A stretch of 64,000 nt of DNA from Pilatotrama ljubarskyi. Its lineage: Eukaryota; Basidiomycota; Agaricomycetes; Polyporales; Polyporaceae. Below the pieces are notes generated by a model that was given only the letters and a program-made list of their open reading frames with translations, made no database searches and was not told the DNA's origin. Location of the stretch: positions 1-64,000 of the forward strand of contig MU277735.1 of the NCBI GenBank assembly GCA_022385805.1, written 5' to 3'. Positions 9,358 through 22,607 of the stretch are shown here, piece by piece; within the stretch, counting starts at the first letter, position 1; every line of letters starts with the position of its first letter. The position numbers and the translations under genes are program-made.

Positions 9358-10239
9358 GGCAAGTGGCGTGCGGGGAGTGAATGGAGAGTGACGAGGACGT
9401 TTGGAAAATGTGTTGTTGAGCTGTGGGATGCCATGATGAACTGCTTTTAAGCAGCGCAATTGCCGGTCTCGAGTAAGATCGCGAAGTTCAGTATTCAGCA
9501 GTGTCTGCTACGCGTAAGCAGTTATGACACATGGGCGCTTACTCTTCTCAACAAGTGGTTTACGCGTCTCCTCTGCCGCGGCAGCCCCTCTCTACTATGA
9601 TACAGGTTTCGTCTGCAGCAGCCCAGCGAGTATTTGTAATCATCTCGCAGCCCTGGATATGTCATATTTCTGGACTCGGAGTGTGGGGAGTGTCGATGGT
9701 TTGTCGTCCAGCTCCAGCGATTCCCAGCAGGCTGATGATATTCTCAGAATGTATCACGGCCAATACTCGTCTTCTCACTGCAACCTGGTGTTTTTCAGCA
9801 CGATAACATCGCATCTACTCCTGGGACCATGGAATATCCCGATTGACTGTACGTGACCTCAGCTTGCAGCCGTAATCACGCTGTAGTGGGTGCGTCAATG
9901 TGAGCTTAGACCATCAGACAGACGCCTATTGGAAACATTACGAGAGTTGCAGCTTCCCCGTCATATTGCGCGCTCGGTGAGATCGAGAACGAGGGATACC
10001 AGCCGTTAGGCTGTCGCAAGTCTGCTCCTTCAACGGGGCCCGGCCGTGACGGTTCTGCGCGCCGAGACGAATGTGGCCGTGGCCGACTGAGCTGGCTTGA
10101 AGCCTGCTGTATCACTTCACAGAAGGGCATATAGGAGGTTACATGGCGATTCTGGAATGCATACCCGTAAATGGCGGCCTCGGGGAAGCCTTAGAGACCT
10201 ATACACGCACGTACAAGAACTCGCCCTCACATGCCGGGC
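9358..10239. other. Intergenic between the two oxidoreductase paralogues
   Basis: About 0.9 kb holding the promoter of copy 1 and the 3' region of copy 2. No family-level coding signal or RNA gene was seen. Confidence 0.5.
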
Positions 10240-11592
10240 TCAGTCGTTGTAACCGAGCGCATGCCTCGCTCGATCGACGGAGAGGTCCTTTGCCTTCACC
10301 TTCCGAACCACCCAGTCTCCTACGATCACCCTGACGCCGCCCATGACATCGACGTATCCCGCGCCGCCATCCTGCCGACACCACCTGAGTTCACGTGACA
10401 TATGGCATGAAGAAATAGACACACCTTCCCCACGGGTATGACGATCGTCTCCGGGCTGCCTCGATATACTTGGGCTGGCAGCGCGCATCGCAGGCGACGT
10501 AGGACGTTTGCGACGACGACGGGGACGTGCTCAACCGCCTTGTGGGCCTGCTTCTGCTCCGGCCAATCGATGATGTCCCCTGCAGCGAAGACGCCTGGGT
10601 GACTGGGCACCTCGAGGTGCTCGTCTACTCGGACCGTACCATACGGCGTGACGACGTCTGGGTCGAGCGTGGTGACGAACTTAGTGTTCGGTCGCGCACC
10701 GTAGGCTTGTACCTGTTATTTGACCTGAGCATTCGGTCAAAGTAGAAGTTCTGCGGAGAAAGAGCGCTCACGACGAGATCAGCATCAGGTATATGCGTTC
10801 CGCTCTTCGTCGTAAGACCAGTCACGCCATCGGGGAGTGTATCAGCCCTGTCTCCGAGCAGTACCTTGATTCCTCGAGCGCGAACGCGTCGTTCGAGGTC
10901 TCTGCGAAACTTCTCCGGATAGGCATCGTTTAACAGCTGCTTGTCGCTGTGGACAAGGGTGACTTTCTTGTCCTAGAAAGCACCGATGAGTGTCACTGAC
11001 AAGGCCCGGTATGTCATGCTCACCGGCCACTCTTCCTTGACCTCGCCTGCAGTCTCTGCGAACGGAGCGGTCAGCCAAAGTCTCGCTTCCATCAGAGTAA
11101 CAACCTACCAATCCCGACCGCGCCGCCACCCACGATCACTATGTGCTTCGCCTCTTGGAATCTATGTCGCCAATCACTGACATGTAAACGCAGATCTTCA
11201 ACCGCGTCCGGAAAGTGTAAAGGACCGGGCCAACTGTTCCCGGTGGCTAGGACGAGGACGTCGTATGGTATCCTTTCGCCGTCTTCCAGGACGACCTCCC
11301 CGCCTTTACCAGGGGCAGCCTCCACAATCGAGACCACCTTCGCGATCTTCAACTGGCCCAGCCCTGGGAAAATCCGATCGAGAGGTATGACGGCCCTCTC
11401 TTCGAGCGAGCCCTCGGGAGTAACGACCATACGCGCGCTGGCGGTGAGGTGAATGAAGCATGGCCTGTTATTGACGAGGGTGAGGGCGTGCCTTGAGGGG
11501 TCGAGTTTCGAGGAGAGCATGCGGGCGATGAGTGCGCCTGCGACGCCACCGCCGACGATGACGACGTGTTTCCTGGGTTCGCTGACGGGCAT
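10240..11592 (-). CDS. AIFM2/FSP1-like FAD-dependent NAD(P)H oxidoreductase, copy 2
   Basis: Exons are 11592-11109, 11055-11024, 10972-10772, 10712-10425 and 10371-10240 (378 aa). The start MPVSEPRKHVVIVGGGVAG places the Rossmann glycines at the same distance as in copy 1. The second nucleotide site (IVIVGGGAVGI), DADLVVQAYGARPNT and GVFAAGDIIDWPEQKQAHK are all conserved. Three introns sit at the same points as in copy 1; one extra intron (11056-11108) splits the second GGGAVG motif region, leaving a 32-nt exon. The C-terminal block AGYVDVMGGVRVIVGDWV parallels that of copy 1. Same predicted activity as copy 1. Clear amino-acid divergence indicates an old tandem duplication. Confidence 0.88.
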
Positions 11593-14500
11593 GGGATTCA
11601 GTTGGTAGAATGATTGGGAAACAATGGCGGTCCGAATTGGCGTTTGGCGTGGTATAGGGTGGTATGGCCGCTGCGACTACAGAAGATGTGTAGGACTTCG
11701 TGGTACGTATCAGTATGTGCCATCTTCGGAACCTCTCCCCCCTTATATGCCCTCAGATCGCAGTGCCTTCATCGAGGAGTGAGGTGAACTTGTTCTGCAC
11801 AGCAGCACTCCCGGTAGCTAGCCGTAAGCGAGATGACATACCGCCGACCGGTGAGAGCTCGCGGCTCGGCGAACCGCCGCTGTCCCCGTTGCGAAGTCCG
11901 CAGTTTCCCGCAGAGTCCGGACAGGATGAAGAAGAGGCAGAACCGCGGTGGCGTAGCAGCGAGCACCGGTTGGAGAGCTACTACATGTATGTGAAGTCCA
12001 GTCAAAGATTGGCCATGCTGCAAGCGATTTATTCAAATGTCATGGTCAGCTCGCTTCGGAATTCCTATTTCCTTGGATGAGTTATGGATGCAGCGCCGTG
12101 TGAGATTAACCTTCACAGAAAAATCCAAGCCGGTCTGCCTTTGCTGCATAGTAGATGCGTGTATGAGCGAATTCGTAGACCGAGTGCTGACAGTAATGCA
12201 GGCCGCGGAAGCAACTTCGAGCAGGGAAAGCGAGCGGCCCTTGTGAATCTGTGACGATCGTGAGGTCACGGAGCACGTGAAGCAGGTCACATCTTACCGC
12301 AGTAACCCTCAGGCGCAGTGCATCAGCATATCGGCGCAAAAATCTATACCAGTCTGCAGCGTTACATAGAACAGGTAGTACGCTACAGCACCCGTAGCAC
12401 ACGATGAGGTTATGCCGGGAACCCATGGACTCTATTAGACCATGGTAGCTCTCTACATTACACTACAAACTACCGCGTGATCACTTGTGGGCTGCTACAA
12501 TGCTGTGCGCCCACAGCTGTCGGACTCTATCGGACGACGCCCAAGGCTCCACAGAGCTCTGCAAACTATGTAGACCTCCGCACCAGGGGCTGTAGATTGC
12601 CTCGCCGCATGTTACAAACCAGCTCATCGTGATCCTAGTACTGTCCCCAAATGCGAGAGCAGCCACATTGACCGGGCGGCGTAATCGAGTATATAGGTGA
12701 AATACAGCCTCGATTGCTTTGATTCGGTCGAGAAGGGCCCGGGTGACTACGATACATGATACTAGAGCTACTACGACACACGTGAGTGGGATTGGTACAC
12801 ACGGTAATATTATCACGTGGAGAGGTCGTACTGGCACGGTACGTACTGTATGTGGTGTGGCACCGCCGGGGCCTATAGTCTAGAGTCATTGACTGGTCCG
12901 CAGATGGCAAGCAAAAGTACGGACCAAGCGTACGTGTTGTACGTCATAACTCGCCCGGCTCGTCTTCTCACAGACCACGGTTTTCATCATGAGATGGACT
13001 TACCCGAAGGCCGACTATATGCGCACATACGCAGCGGAAAGAAAGTCGAAGTACCGACCTCATGTTCACGGCGCGCCCAGTCTACCTACCAGTCCAAGGA
13101 CCTATGTCAAGGTAGTGCACACTGCATTGATACGGCATCCGTTGAGTCTGAAATGAGGGCACAGGGAGGGCGAGGGCCACAGGGAGGGGAGGGGATGGAT
13201 GATGCCGAGCAGAGAGCTGACCAGACCGCGGAGCTTTATACGATGCGCAAGTGGGGCCGTCGAGGAAGCCGGTGCGGAGTCCAGACTTTTGACAGCTCTT
13301 CACCTGAAGCGTCGAGGGATAGCCATTCTGGGACGTGGCATCCGATGTCCCTTCAGAGAGAAGCGAAGCGTAGGACGGTGCCCACTTGCACAGGTCCATA
13401 CGTAAGGCCTAAGTCCAGATTATAGCGTGATGTTACCTCTTTCTGACGGTACTCAGCTGAAGTGCATATGGAGTGAAGCTCAGGGCATTCTCAATAACAG
13501 AAAATGGCAGCAGGAGGCCGATATCATGCATGTTGCCAGTGTCTGGCTGCATGACGCCCTAGGGCGACATATACTTAAGTTGCATGTGATGACTGCTTAC
13601 AACCACCTACAGATGTTGGTGGCATCCGACGGAAGTCCGATAGTTCAACTAGCATACGACGAAAGGCAGCAGTGTTCTACAGAGCAGCTACAGTACATGG
13701 TCGCGGGCGATGAGCGCCTGTCGAGCACTACCACCTTCATCGTGTTCTGTAGGCGCTTACAGCCACATGCTCCGTTTGCTGATGTGGCTGCAGTGGTCTC
13801 GTACCCAGACGGCGGTGTGCTACACTCGCACCCCATCACCGCGGTCACACCGGGGACCATGGCTGCAGTCGGAGCTTAGGAGCCTCGCTGGCGGGAACTC
13901 TTCAAGTCCTGACAGGTTTCGTCAGGACCACAACAGCAGGGCCGCAGAAGATATCCTAACGTGGCCGGGCCTAACAGGGCCGAGGCGGAATGTAACGTGC
14001 GTATGCGTCAAGATTTGTTCTATTGAAACTCTGACATATCAAGTACACATGCCACGACAGCCCGCAGGGCCGTGTCAATGTATCTCGAATGGAGCTGATC
14101 GCAGTCTCCGCATAGTCCGACGGCTGTTCTAAGTGATCTTCAAGTAGTCGTTCTACAAATGCCGAAAACATCAAGCGGCGGTATTATGCAGTAGATTTGT
14201 TGAGCTGCAATATCCCATGCTGAAATCCCCTCACTACCAGACAGGACGAACTCAAACCTTTCTGCCAAAGAGCGGTTTCGGAATACTAGCCAGGCACCCT
14301 CCATATCTCGCCGCATGTGCTTCAACGCTCGCCCCCATGTGGCAAGATTGCGGGGCCGGAAATGTACCGCGATTTGACATGGTCGACCCCTGGTTCTCCT
14401 TCCCAAGTGCCTCCCACCCCGCACGCATTCTCTTGTATGTCGACGACTACACCTACCGAAGGCTTCTTACCCCGCAGGCACGAAGTATACAACGCTTCGA

Positions 14501-16477
14501 GGCAGGCCGTTTGAGAGTTCGACATCAGTCCTCTCGGCACGGCGGGGCCGTCCGTACCTTGACCACCTATCCGCCAATTCAGTCCCCGGTCCCATGGCCT
14601 CTACTTGCTCTCTCGTGCATTTCCCTGCTCGAAACAAACTCGCGGACACGGACGTCATCAACTATGCACGACCGATGGTCGCGCGAACACGGCTTCCGCA
14701 CGATGTGGTCGCTTCCCCTCGTGCCCGACCAGCTCTGTATCGCCTCTCATGACCCTTTCTCACACCGGGAGGCGTAAAGCTCGCGAGATACAACACCTCT
14801 GGTCAGCTGCTTCGCACATCAGGCCGGCGCGCCGCCTGTTCGACATACTTCGGGACGGTCCGTGTCGCGAATGCGCGTCATTTAACCAGGGGCATGGCAA
14901 ATTGACTATGAGGCGAGTTAAGGTGTTCTTCCTCGCGCATGATGCCTCGATGCATGCGTTCGCCGTGCGCGTCATATGACCGCGAGCCCGCAAAATTGCC
15001 TTTCATCGCTCCCCGCCTCGTTATCCGCGTCCATGGCAAGCCGGTGCGACCCTCCGAGCATTGTCCTCAACTGCCCGAATGGCGTACTCCAAGGTTCTGC
15101 GGCCTCTACGGGTGCTCTGCGCTATTTGAACAAGTGCAGTACTGTATGTTCAATTCTGTCGTGTTCTCGAGCTTTATCCGGGCAAAGGGCGCATGACGCC
15201 CGCCGCCCGCCTTCCCGCCTTCTCCCCCTCCGCGGCCCGCTCATCTCTTCGACATGCATGCACCCCTCATCAGGCCCTTCCCATTCAACGAACATCAGCC
15301 GGCGGCACGTCCTCGACCGCATTCAGCCCTCGAAGCGATCCGCGGACCTCGGTCGTCCCCGGAGACACGCAGAGAGGTAGGCGCGTCGTTTATCCGAAGT
15401 TAACGTCCATATAATGGCTCCCGACCACGCAGTGCAGAGATGAATGGCTGCCCGACAGAGTTGCGGTTCGAACTTCGCTGAACTGCCCCGTCTTTATGCT
15501 CCAGGCCGTCGCCTTCACATACGCACGCGTCGCAACTGTACAGAGCGGCTGCCGCCTAGCGTGCTGCTCAATGTCCGGAACGCCTCGCTGAGGCTCGCTC
15601 TCGCTCGCGGATACACTGCACCCCTCCGCACTCTTCCTCCACGTCCTCCGTCTCCCCAACACCACGCCAGGTGAGCTCGGAGGAGCAGAAGCGACAGTCT
15701 TCCCCCGCTGCACCCCGTTCTTCTAGCCGCGAAGTCGGAGTCCGAGTTCACCCGCTGCGTCCCCTGCGTATATCTCGGATGAGGCGGGGGCGCCGCATGA
15801 CCTTCTTTGGGCCGCATCAGCACGGTGCATACGCGCCAAGGCGCGGTCATCTGCTCCCGTTCGGGATGCGGACGGCGTCCCGCTGGGGTCGGTGCACGCA
15901 CTTGCGTCGCTCAGAGCTGAGGTAGCACATTGTCCGGAGTTACGACAGAAAGAGAGGAGGCGAGATAGATGCGTGGAAAGGACGTCACCGTAGTTCTCGG
16001 GCGCTTAGACGCGCACTTCTGCGCTTCGCAGCGCCACAACGCCGCCGGCAACGCTTCTGATGTGCAGTCAGCAGACGTTCCGCGGCCGGGTGCGGTGCAA
16101 GACCGTACACATTAGTGCTTCTAGTAGAGACAGATAGGAGAAAAACAGCTGTTGATACTGGTACATTACTCCCGTCGCGCGCGCGCACTCTAGCATCGCG
16201 GAGAGGAGGGGGCCCATACTAGAGTGAGCGATAGATCATCGACAGAGCGTATCATCAAGAAGGGGAACAACCGCCCAACGATTCCGGCTACCAGAGAGAG
16301 GAACGAGGAAGCATGCGTGTCCCGTACAGCGAATGCGTGCGCGCGGGGTCAGGGGAGTGATGAACGAAACCGAGTGTCCATTGAGATGTCCTCAGGTCAT
16401 GACGGAGACGAAGGCAGGGGTAGCTAGCGACCGCCGGCATTGTACAGGCGGCGGCAGCTCTACCGGCCAACGTCCAT
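11593..16477. other. Gene-poor stretch, nothing assignable
   Basis: About 4.9 kb with many short overlapping frames on both strands, none matching a family I know and none showing a convincing exon-intron series. No LTR, terminal inverted repeat or RNA gene was recognised. Low-expression lineage-specific genes or decayed transposons cannot be excluded. Confidence 0.5.
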
Positions 16478-17845
16478 CTAGTCCTTCTTGAGTTCTCTCC
16501 GGATGACGAATGTGCGGTCGCCGTCCGGCCGCGCGCTCATCTCCTGCACACCGCGCATCGTGTCCAGCCCTTGTGGACTGCGGCCCTTCGCGACGACGAC
16601 GTAGATTTCCAACCCGTCGCCAACCTGAGGGAATCTTAGTCAAGGCGAAGACAATAACATATGCAATAGTTGACGAACCTCGATGTGTCGCTCCGTCGCG
16701 CTCGTAAACGAGTCGATAACGATAGCCAAAACGTCGGGGAGAGGAAGATGGGTCGGGTGTGATTGGCCGGCCGCGGCGGTCTGGTTCTTGAAGTATATCT
16801 GCAGGATACGCGATAACGATGCGGATGCAAGTCGGGAAAGAATCGGTTAGGAAGTGGATATCACCAGAGGGACGCGGCAGATACTGACCTGGTTGTCCAA
16901 GAATGGCTGCACGAGCGACTGCGCTGCGCCTGCAGCTCGGCATGCTTCCCGCTCATATGACCCTACGGGATCGAAGGAGTATACAGCGCCAGAGCCTAGT
17001 GAGAATGTAGTCAGTATGATGCAATTGCAAGCAGTCCCACATGGCCGAGGACATGTCTCCATTCACCCCCATGAATAGAAGCTTCGAGCTGCCCTGCAGC
17101 CCTAAATGGCAACGCGTATGATGTGGTCTCTACGACGACATATATCTCTGCGTAGGATCCGAGCAGCTGCATATGCCTTCGGCCTACGATAAATTCCAAG
17201 CTCTACACGCAAGGAAACATGTCTCGCGTATTCGCAAGGCATGGCTACGAGGGTTGCTTCTTTCCCAAGAAGCTCCCGTAACGTGGACACATTCCAATGC
17301 CTTTCCGTTCATCTATCTAAACCAGGAGGAGACTCACCGTCTTCTTCGATGCCACCAAGGATGTTGTACACGTAGTATGGGAAAAAGCGCTGCGCGTACA
17401 GCATTGTTTGAATGAGGCGAGCGATGGCACGGAGCGGCATGTCCTTCGCATGCGCATGTCTGTACCACTGTGGCAGACGCTCGTCAGGATCACGATGACG
17501 CGTCGCCACATACACATACACGTACCTCGAGCCTCTGCTTCACCTTCTTCACGAACATGTTTCCATCGGCCGCGAAACCGTTCACAGCAAGGACGGCGCG
17601 GTCAGTTCTATAAACGGAGCCGGTAGAAGTCAGTACACAGAATGCTCCCGGGGCACGCGATGATCGACGCACAGTCGGAAGACCTTTGGTGCATAGCGGG
17701 TCTGGATGCTGTAGCCTTCGCTCTGCCTAGTATCACCAGCGATGACGGTGAAGTCCGCACCAGCGATGGCCAGGATGGTGCCGCCGTTGTCGGTGTAGGG
17801 GTTGAACTGACGCTGCTGGGGGTGTGCGAAGGAACCGTCGGGCAT
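16478..17845 (-). CDS. PRE7: 20S proteasome subunit beta type-6 (Pre7/PSMB1)
   Basis: Exons are 17845-17673, 17607-17526, 17467-17338, 16995-16889, 16798-16679 and 16624-16478 (252 aa, usual length for the family). The sequence carries [20 protein letters not shown], the substrate-channel region [26 protein letters not shown] and [15 protein letters not shown], all diagnostic of PSMB1/Pre7. This is one of the non-catalytic beta subunits, forming the middle rings of the 20S core in nucleus and cytosol. Intron 3 (16996-17337, 342 nt) is several times longer than the others (54-90 nt). The protein joins cleanly across it (EEDG|SGAVYS), so no exon is missing. A TATATA-like stretch lies about 100 bases upstream of the ATG (near 17947). 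Confidence 0.95.
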
Positions 17846-20800
17846 GGTGGCTGAAAGAAGCGGGGGATGTATGCGGGATGTTGTAAGACGCGTCGGGCGG
17901 CGAGGACGGGAGGGCGAACGAGGAGATGGGGGGAGGGAGAGAGGTGAGTATATAGCGTCTGCAGAGGCCGCGTCAGTCTCGGATTCCCTTTTCGAGCAGG
18001 ACGCGCGCGGACGGGCGCCTGTGTGCGGAGTTCAAAGATGGTATAAAGCCGAGGTTTCTGCTTCTGCCCCCTCCTTCGGTAGTTGCTCCCAACGCACAGG
18101 CACAGAACTCGTCGTTTCGACGCATGTACGGCACCACCGACATTACGCCGCACGCACCTTCTGCCCCCGTTTTTGTGGAAATACGCTGCCGCATGGCCGC
18201 CGAAAATACATTCTCGCCGGCTGCGTCTTCGTAGACATCCCCGGCGTGAATGAATGTTCGTGCGCATCGCATCTCGTAGCAGCGTAGTCGTCTATACAGT
18301 GAGCAACCTTACTCGACTTATCCTCGGTTTAACAGACCAACTGACCGCTCCTCTCAATGGCGCAATTAACCGGGTGTCAGCACTGGGAACGCTCCCATCT
18401 GCTCGCACCCAGCGCTTTTGATAGGCCTTGCCCCGGAAGACAGGCATGGAACGCACTCAATTGCGATCTTCCGATTGCACCCACCGTTCCTCCTACTGAA
18501 CCCTGAGTTGTCGACACGCCGTCGCCTTTCTCGGCCTTCTTCTCTGCAATTCCCACGACCGCCGCCGGGACATAACCACCGCCTTCCCGAATCCTGTGGC
18601 CCACTCTCACCGACGATAATTATACCTGAAAGCCGGACGTACCATATCCGGCGGGGCCTTCCCTCCCCTGACTACATGTCCGGTCGACGGGATCATCCTT
18701 CACTTATCCAATTTTCGATCGGGCGTGCCACACGGATGCGCTATCCTTCTACTGTCGGGCCAGGTATGTGTCATGTCTTAGCGGTCGAATAACATCTTTC
18801 ATTGATGATGTAGCATAGAGGTGTCCCCCCATTAGCGGGAATATTGCTGTGCTATAGTCATCTGTTAAGATGCTCCTGTGTTGCTCGAGGACCCGCACTT
18901 GCAAGACTCGGTGCCAGTGTTGCTCAGGCAAATGCTCTTCTGCCGAGTCACTGGCTCGCCTCGCCTCGCCAAGTGCATCTCGCCCTCCGGTCTCTATCAG
19001 TCCAACAACATGGCGGGGCAGAATATACTTGGTGTATTCCTCTCGGTGACGGCGCTCATACAATCGCTACGCATCTTCCTGAGGTCCTCCCATCCAATAC
19101 GACTTGATAGTGCGATACGAGAACATCGTGTGATTTCCATGGCACCAACGCGGACGATTGTAGCGAACTCCCTCGCGTATCCTGCCAACAAGGTCGTGTC
19201 CGCGCGACACAGGCCGCCACTTGGATCTACATAAGCAAATTTCACCAAGCGATCGCTTTAGCTTCGGGCTGCTTACACGTCAACCTCGCTCCGTTGGGTC
19301 TCCATATCCCACCTTATCCTGGACTGTTCCCAACACCCTCCGACAGAGCCAGCATCGACCTGCAGGCTGGACCGCTACTCCGACACGGTCCTGTCTGCGG
19401 TCGCGCGAGGCGCGTGCGAGCTTTGGTGCGGATTTGACACGAAGTGTTTGTCGTGCCTTGTCCAGCGTACACGGCGTTTGGTCACGTTGGGCCCATCTCC
19501 GCCACTCAATCTCTTCATCGCTGCGATCGACCCGCACGCGGCGACAATTATTTGACATGCCGCCCCGGCATCTCGTCTCCCCCTGCCCTCTCGAGCAGTC
19601 GCACGTTTATTCTTGCAGCCACGGGTACCCGGTCGACAACAAGCTGCAGGGCTGCAGGGCCGCTGGAATTAGACTCGGCGGCTCTCACTCTATCCCGATC
19701 CTCCAGGGCAATGAGGACATGGATGCCTACTCACGGTGTCCCGCCCTCATCTCCAGTGGTCACGCTCTCTCTCGTTGCCCCTTGGTACCAATAGGATCAC
19801 ACTTCGCGAATCCCGCTCGAGGCTCCTAACCCCGCACAGGCTCGGCCGACATGCTCGGCTTTTCCACGCTCGCCCTATATGCACGCGCAGCCCCCGGTTA
19901 TGCGCAACGTCACCTACCTCTTCGGGCGACGCAAATCCTCCTGCTCTGTTTTGGGGCGGCATGTGCACTGGCACTACCGGATCCTCTCCTTTCATCGCGC
20001 TCCAGCGACGAGTCTAGACCTCTCCGTGTTATGTGGCGGCCTGGCCAGGCGTTGCCGTCTCTCTCATCGGTGCCTACACATCAATCTAGCTTTCGAGAGA
20101 TGCCTTCGCACTAATGGCAGACGGAATTCTCGGACTTCTGGTCGTCGACCAGCGCCTCCAGAAGCGGCCCGCATCGACGCTTGCTTCGAAGATTGCTCTC
20201 AAGACACCGTCGCCTTCGCATCCCATCGTCGACCTTCCGATGCCTCGGTCTCTGGGTTGCGTATCATTAGCACTGCTCGACGCGATAGCAATCCTGTCTC
20301 CGCCGAAGGCCTTCTCCCGCGTCTCTGCCGTGGCAGGGAATATCATTGCCCATCTCCACCGTTCACCACCTCACGACACGCTTCACTAAGTTCGGACGTC
20401 CTAGCTTCTCACCTCCGCACCTGTGTCGACATGACGCTGCTGCTCCCTCGAAGGCACTCCACTTGCCTGCGGTGGCGCGCCCTGAAGTAGTCCATCCCGC
20501 CCCTCTCGTCGCCGCTCGGATGCTCTTGCTGCGGCGCTCTCTGCATCATCCTGCCCCCCATGGACGTTCTGCAGAGTGCCCCCGTCTGCACCCGCCGCTC
20601 GCCCTCGTCCTCGCTAACTCCAGACCTCGGTGCCTCTCCTCGCGTGCCGCGCGCAAAGCGTGCGTGTGCGCGGGAGGACAGGATTGGGGTCCCTTCTGGG
20701 AACTCCGACTGGCTGCCGCCTCCCGATGTCCCCTACTGCTGCAGCCCCGTGCAGCCTCGCGTCTCGTCTCGGCGATCAATCTATATTCATGTTCGTACTG

Positions 20801-22607
20801 CCAGCGAGTCCCTCCGACGCCAGGGCTAGGACGCCGCACTGGTCGGTCGCGCTCGCTGGCAGTCCGTCCCGCATTCTAGGCATAAGGGAGTCTAGACCTC
20901 TGTCACTCATCTATCTATGCAGCACCGGTGGCTTGATACCGCGGTGTTCTCGATATAACGATGCACCCAGGATGCGCCCGTCAACTCCGTGTCTGTCAAG
21001 CCGCGAAGCCCCCTCTCTCGGCCTCAATCGCCCCCTCTCGCCGCGATGCAGTGACCTCAGCCGCCTGGCTTCGCATCCCTCAATCACGGCGCTCCGACGC
21101 GCGAGGAGCAAGGTGCGAGGAGCTGCGCTGGAGCAGGCGCGAACGCGAAGCTGGGCGGCGAGCAAGGGCTCCCGTCCGCTGGCGCAACCTCGGCTCTTCT
21201 CATGGACGTCCCCGCCGCGCACGTCGCTCCGCCAGGTTTCTCCGTGCAGCGTGGAGGCGAGCTGCGTTCGCGCTCCCACGCGCGCGTCCTCGGTCTCTCT
21301 CTGCGCGCGTCTTGGCGCGCCGTATCTGCCTGGGGTCGCTCTTCTGAGACTGGTACCCGCTCTCGCGCCGACATCGTGCGTGCACTTCCTCCGACCCATC
21401 TCGGAGGGGAAGGCCATGCTGCGTCGTGGTAGGTACAGTGTAGGTCAGCCAGGCGCAAGGAAGGAAGGCCGGGGGGCCCGTGGTCCCGATCTGCACTGTT
21501 TTCCCATGGCTGCACCACGAGCGGGAGGCCTCTTCCCTACGATGCAGACATGACCTCGCGCGCCCCTGGCTGCGTTCGGTACGTCGGCTCGTCCAGGACC
21601 ATCTCGTTACCCGGGTGTCCCTCGCGGCTTACTCATCGTACTCGCAACGCGTCCCTGTGCTCTCATACCTCCTAAGCTATGACGCCGCGCCGCCAACGCT
21701 CTCCACCGCACACAGCAGCCGCACCGATCCGGACGCCATCCATTGTCTTTTCGTCTCCACTTTGCACGATCAGGGTGCTGCTGCGGCTCTGGGGCTTGCT
21801 GCGATCTCTGAGCGCGACCAACGTGCTCGCCGTCCTTTGCGGGTTTCGGGCTCCCAGTGCATCGCTGAACCGGCATAGACTTGTGCGAGCAGCAACGTGC
21901 TAGAAGCGTTTCTCCCTCAGAAGCACCCGCTCCATTCCCATGTATTGCCCATTCCTCTCCCAGAGAACCCATCTATGTATGACGAATACGAGTCCTTCCG
22001 GTGAGCGCAATCGAAGCCGCGGTCGGACACCAGGAAAGCGCGACTCATCTTCGTATCTCGTTCCACCGGAGCTTGCGATATCGCCTGAGGCACGAAGATC
22101 CCGCTCACAAAGCAAACTGTCGATAGCACTGCTGCAACGACGATAAAGGCTGCGCGGAGGCCGCCGGGCGGTCGTGATACACGAGCGCCCCGACGACTCG
22201 CCGCGCATTGCAGACAAAACATCCCAGTATGGTAGCCGCTCGCTCTCCGCGGCCCCTGGCGGTGTCCACGCTCAGTGGGCGTCGTTCATCGTTTCCAAGT
22301 TCATCGACGCGCGAACTTAGCTCGTGCCGGGTGACAAAGACTGCGCAGCAGGAGCCTTGGCCAAGGAAGCCGGGACCTGAGCACGGTAATGCATATCTAT
22401 GATCACCGAGAATTCGAGATCGGGGAAGCGGGGGCATGAGCACGGCTCGTGCCTGTCAACTTATCAGAATATGCGTCCGGGGCCTTGGTCAGGGTGAGAC
22501 GTATTGTACATGTTGAGACTGGTGAACATCAGCAGGCGAATCGGTGACGCGATGCGCGTTCTCTGATCTGGGTGCTCAGCCAGAATGTGTCGCGGGCCGA
22601 ACGCGAT
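17846..22607. other. Gene-poor, pyrimidine-rich region without a recognisable gene
   Basis: About 4.8 kb. The plus strand between roughly 18.5 and 21.9 kb is visibly C/T-rich and yields long Ser/Arg/Pro/Leu-rich frames (one of 307 codons at 20630-21553) overlapped by equally long frames on the opposite strand. That is the pattern expected from skewed composition, not coding. No family motif, LTR or RNA gene was found. Confidence 0.5.

Noticed and set aside
12817..13425. 202-codon plus-strand frame in the gene-poor region
   Set aside because: Composition and motif content are random-looking and no neighbouring exon continues it.
16996..17337. C/D snoRNA inside PRE7 intron 3
   Set aside because: A weak C-like box and a CTGA near the branch point were seen, but no pairing terminal stem or D' arrangement.
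20630..21553. 307-codon plus-strand frame
   Set aside because: Ser/Arg/Pro/Leu-rich composition, no domain, strongly overlapped by long frames on the other strand; explained by skewed base composition.
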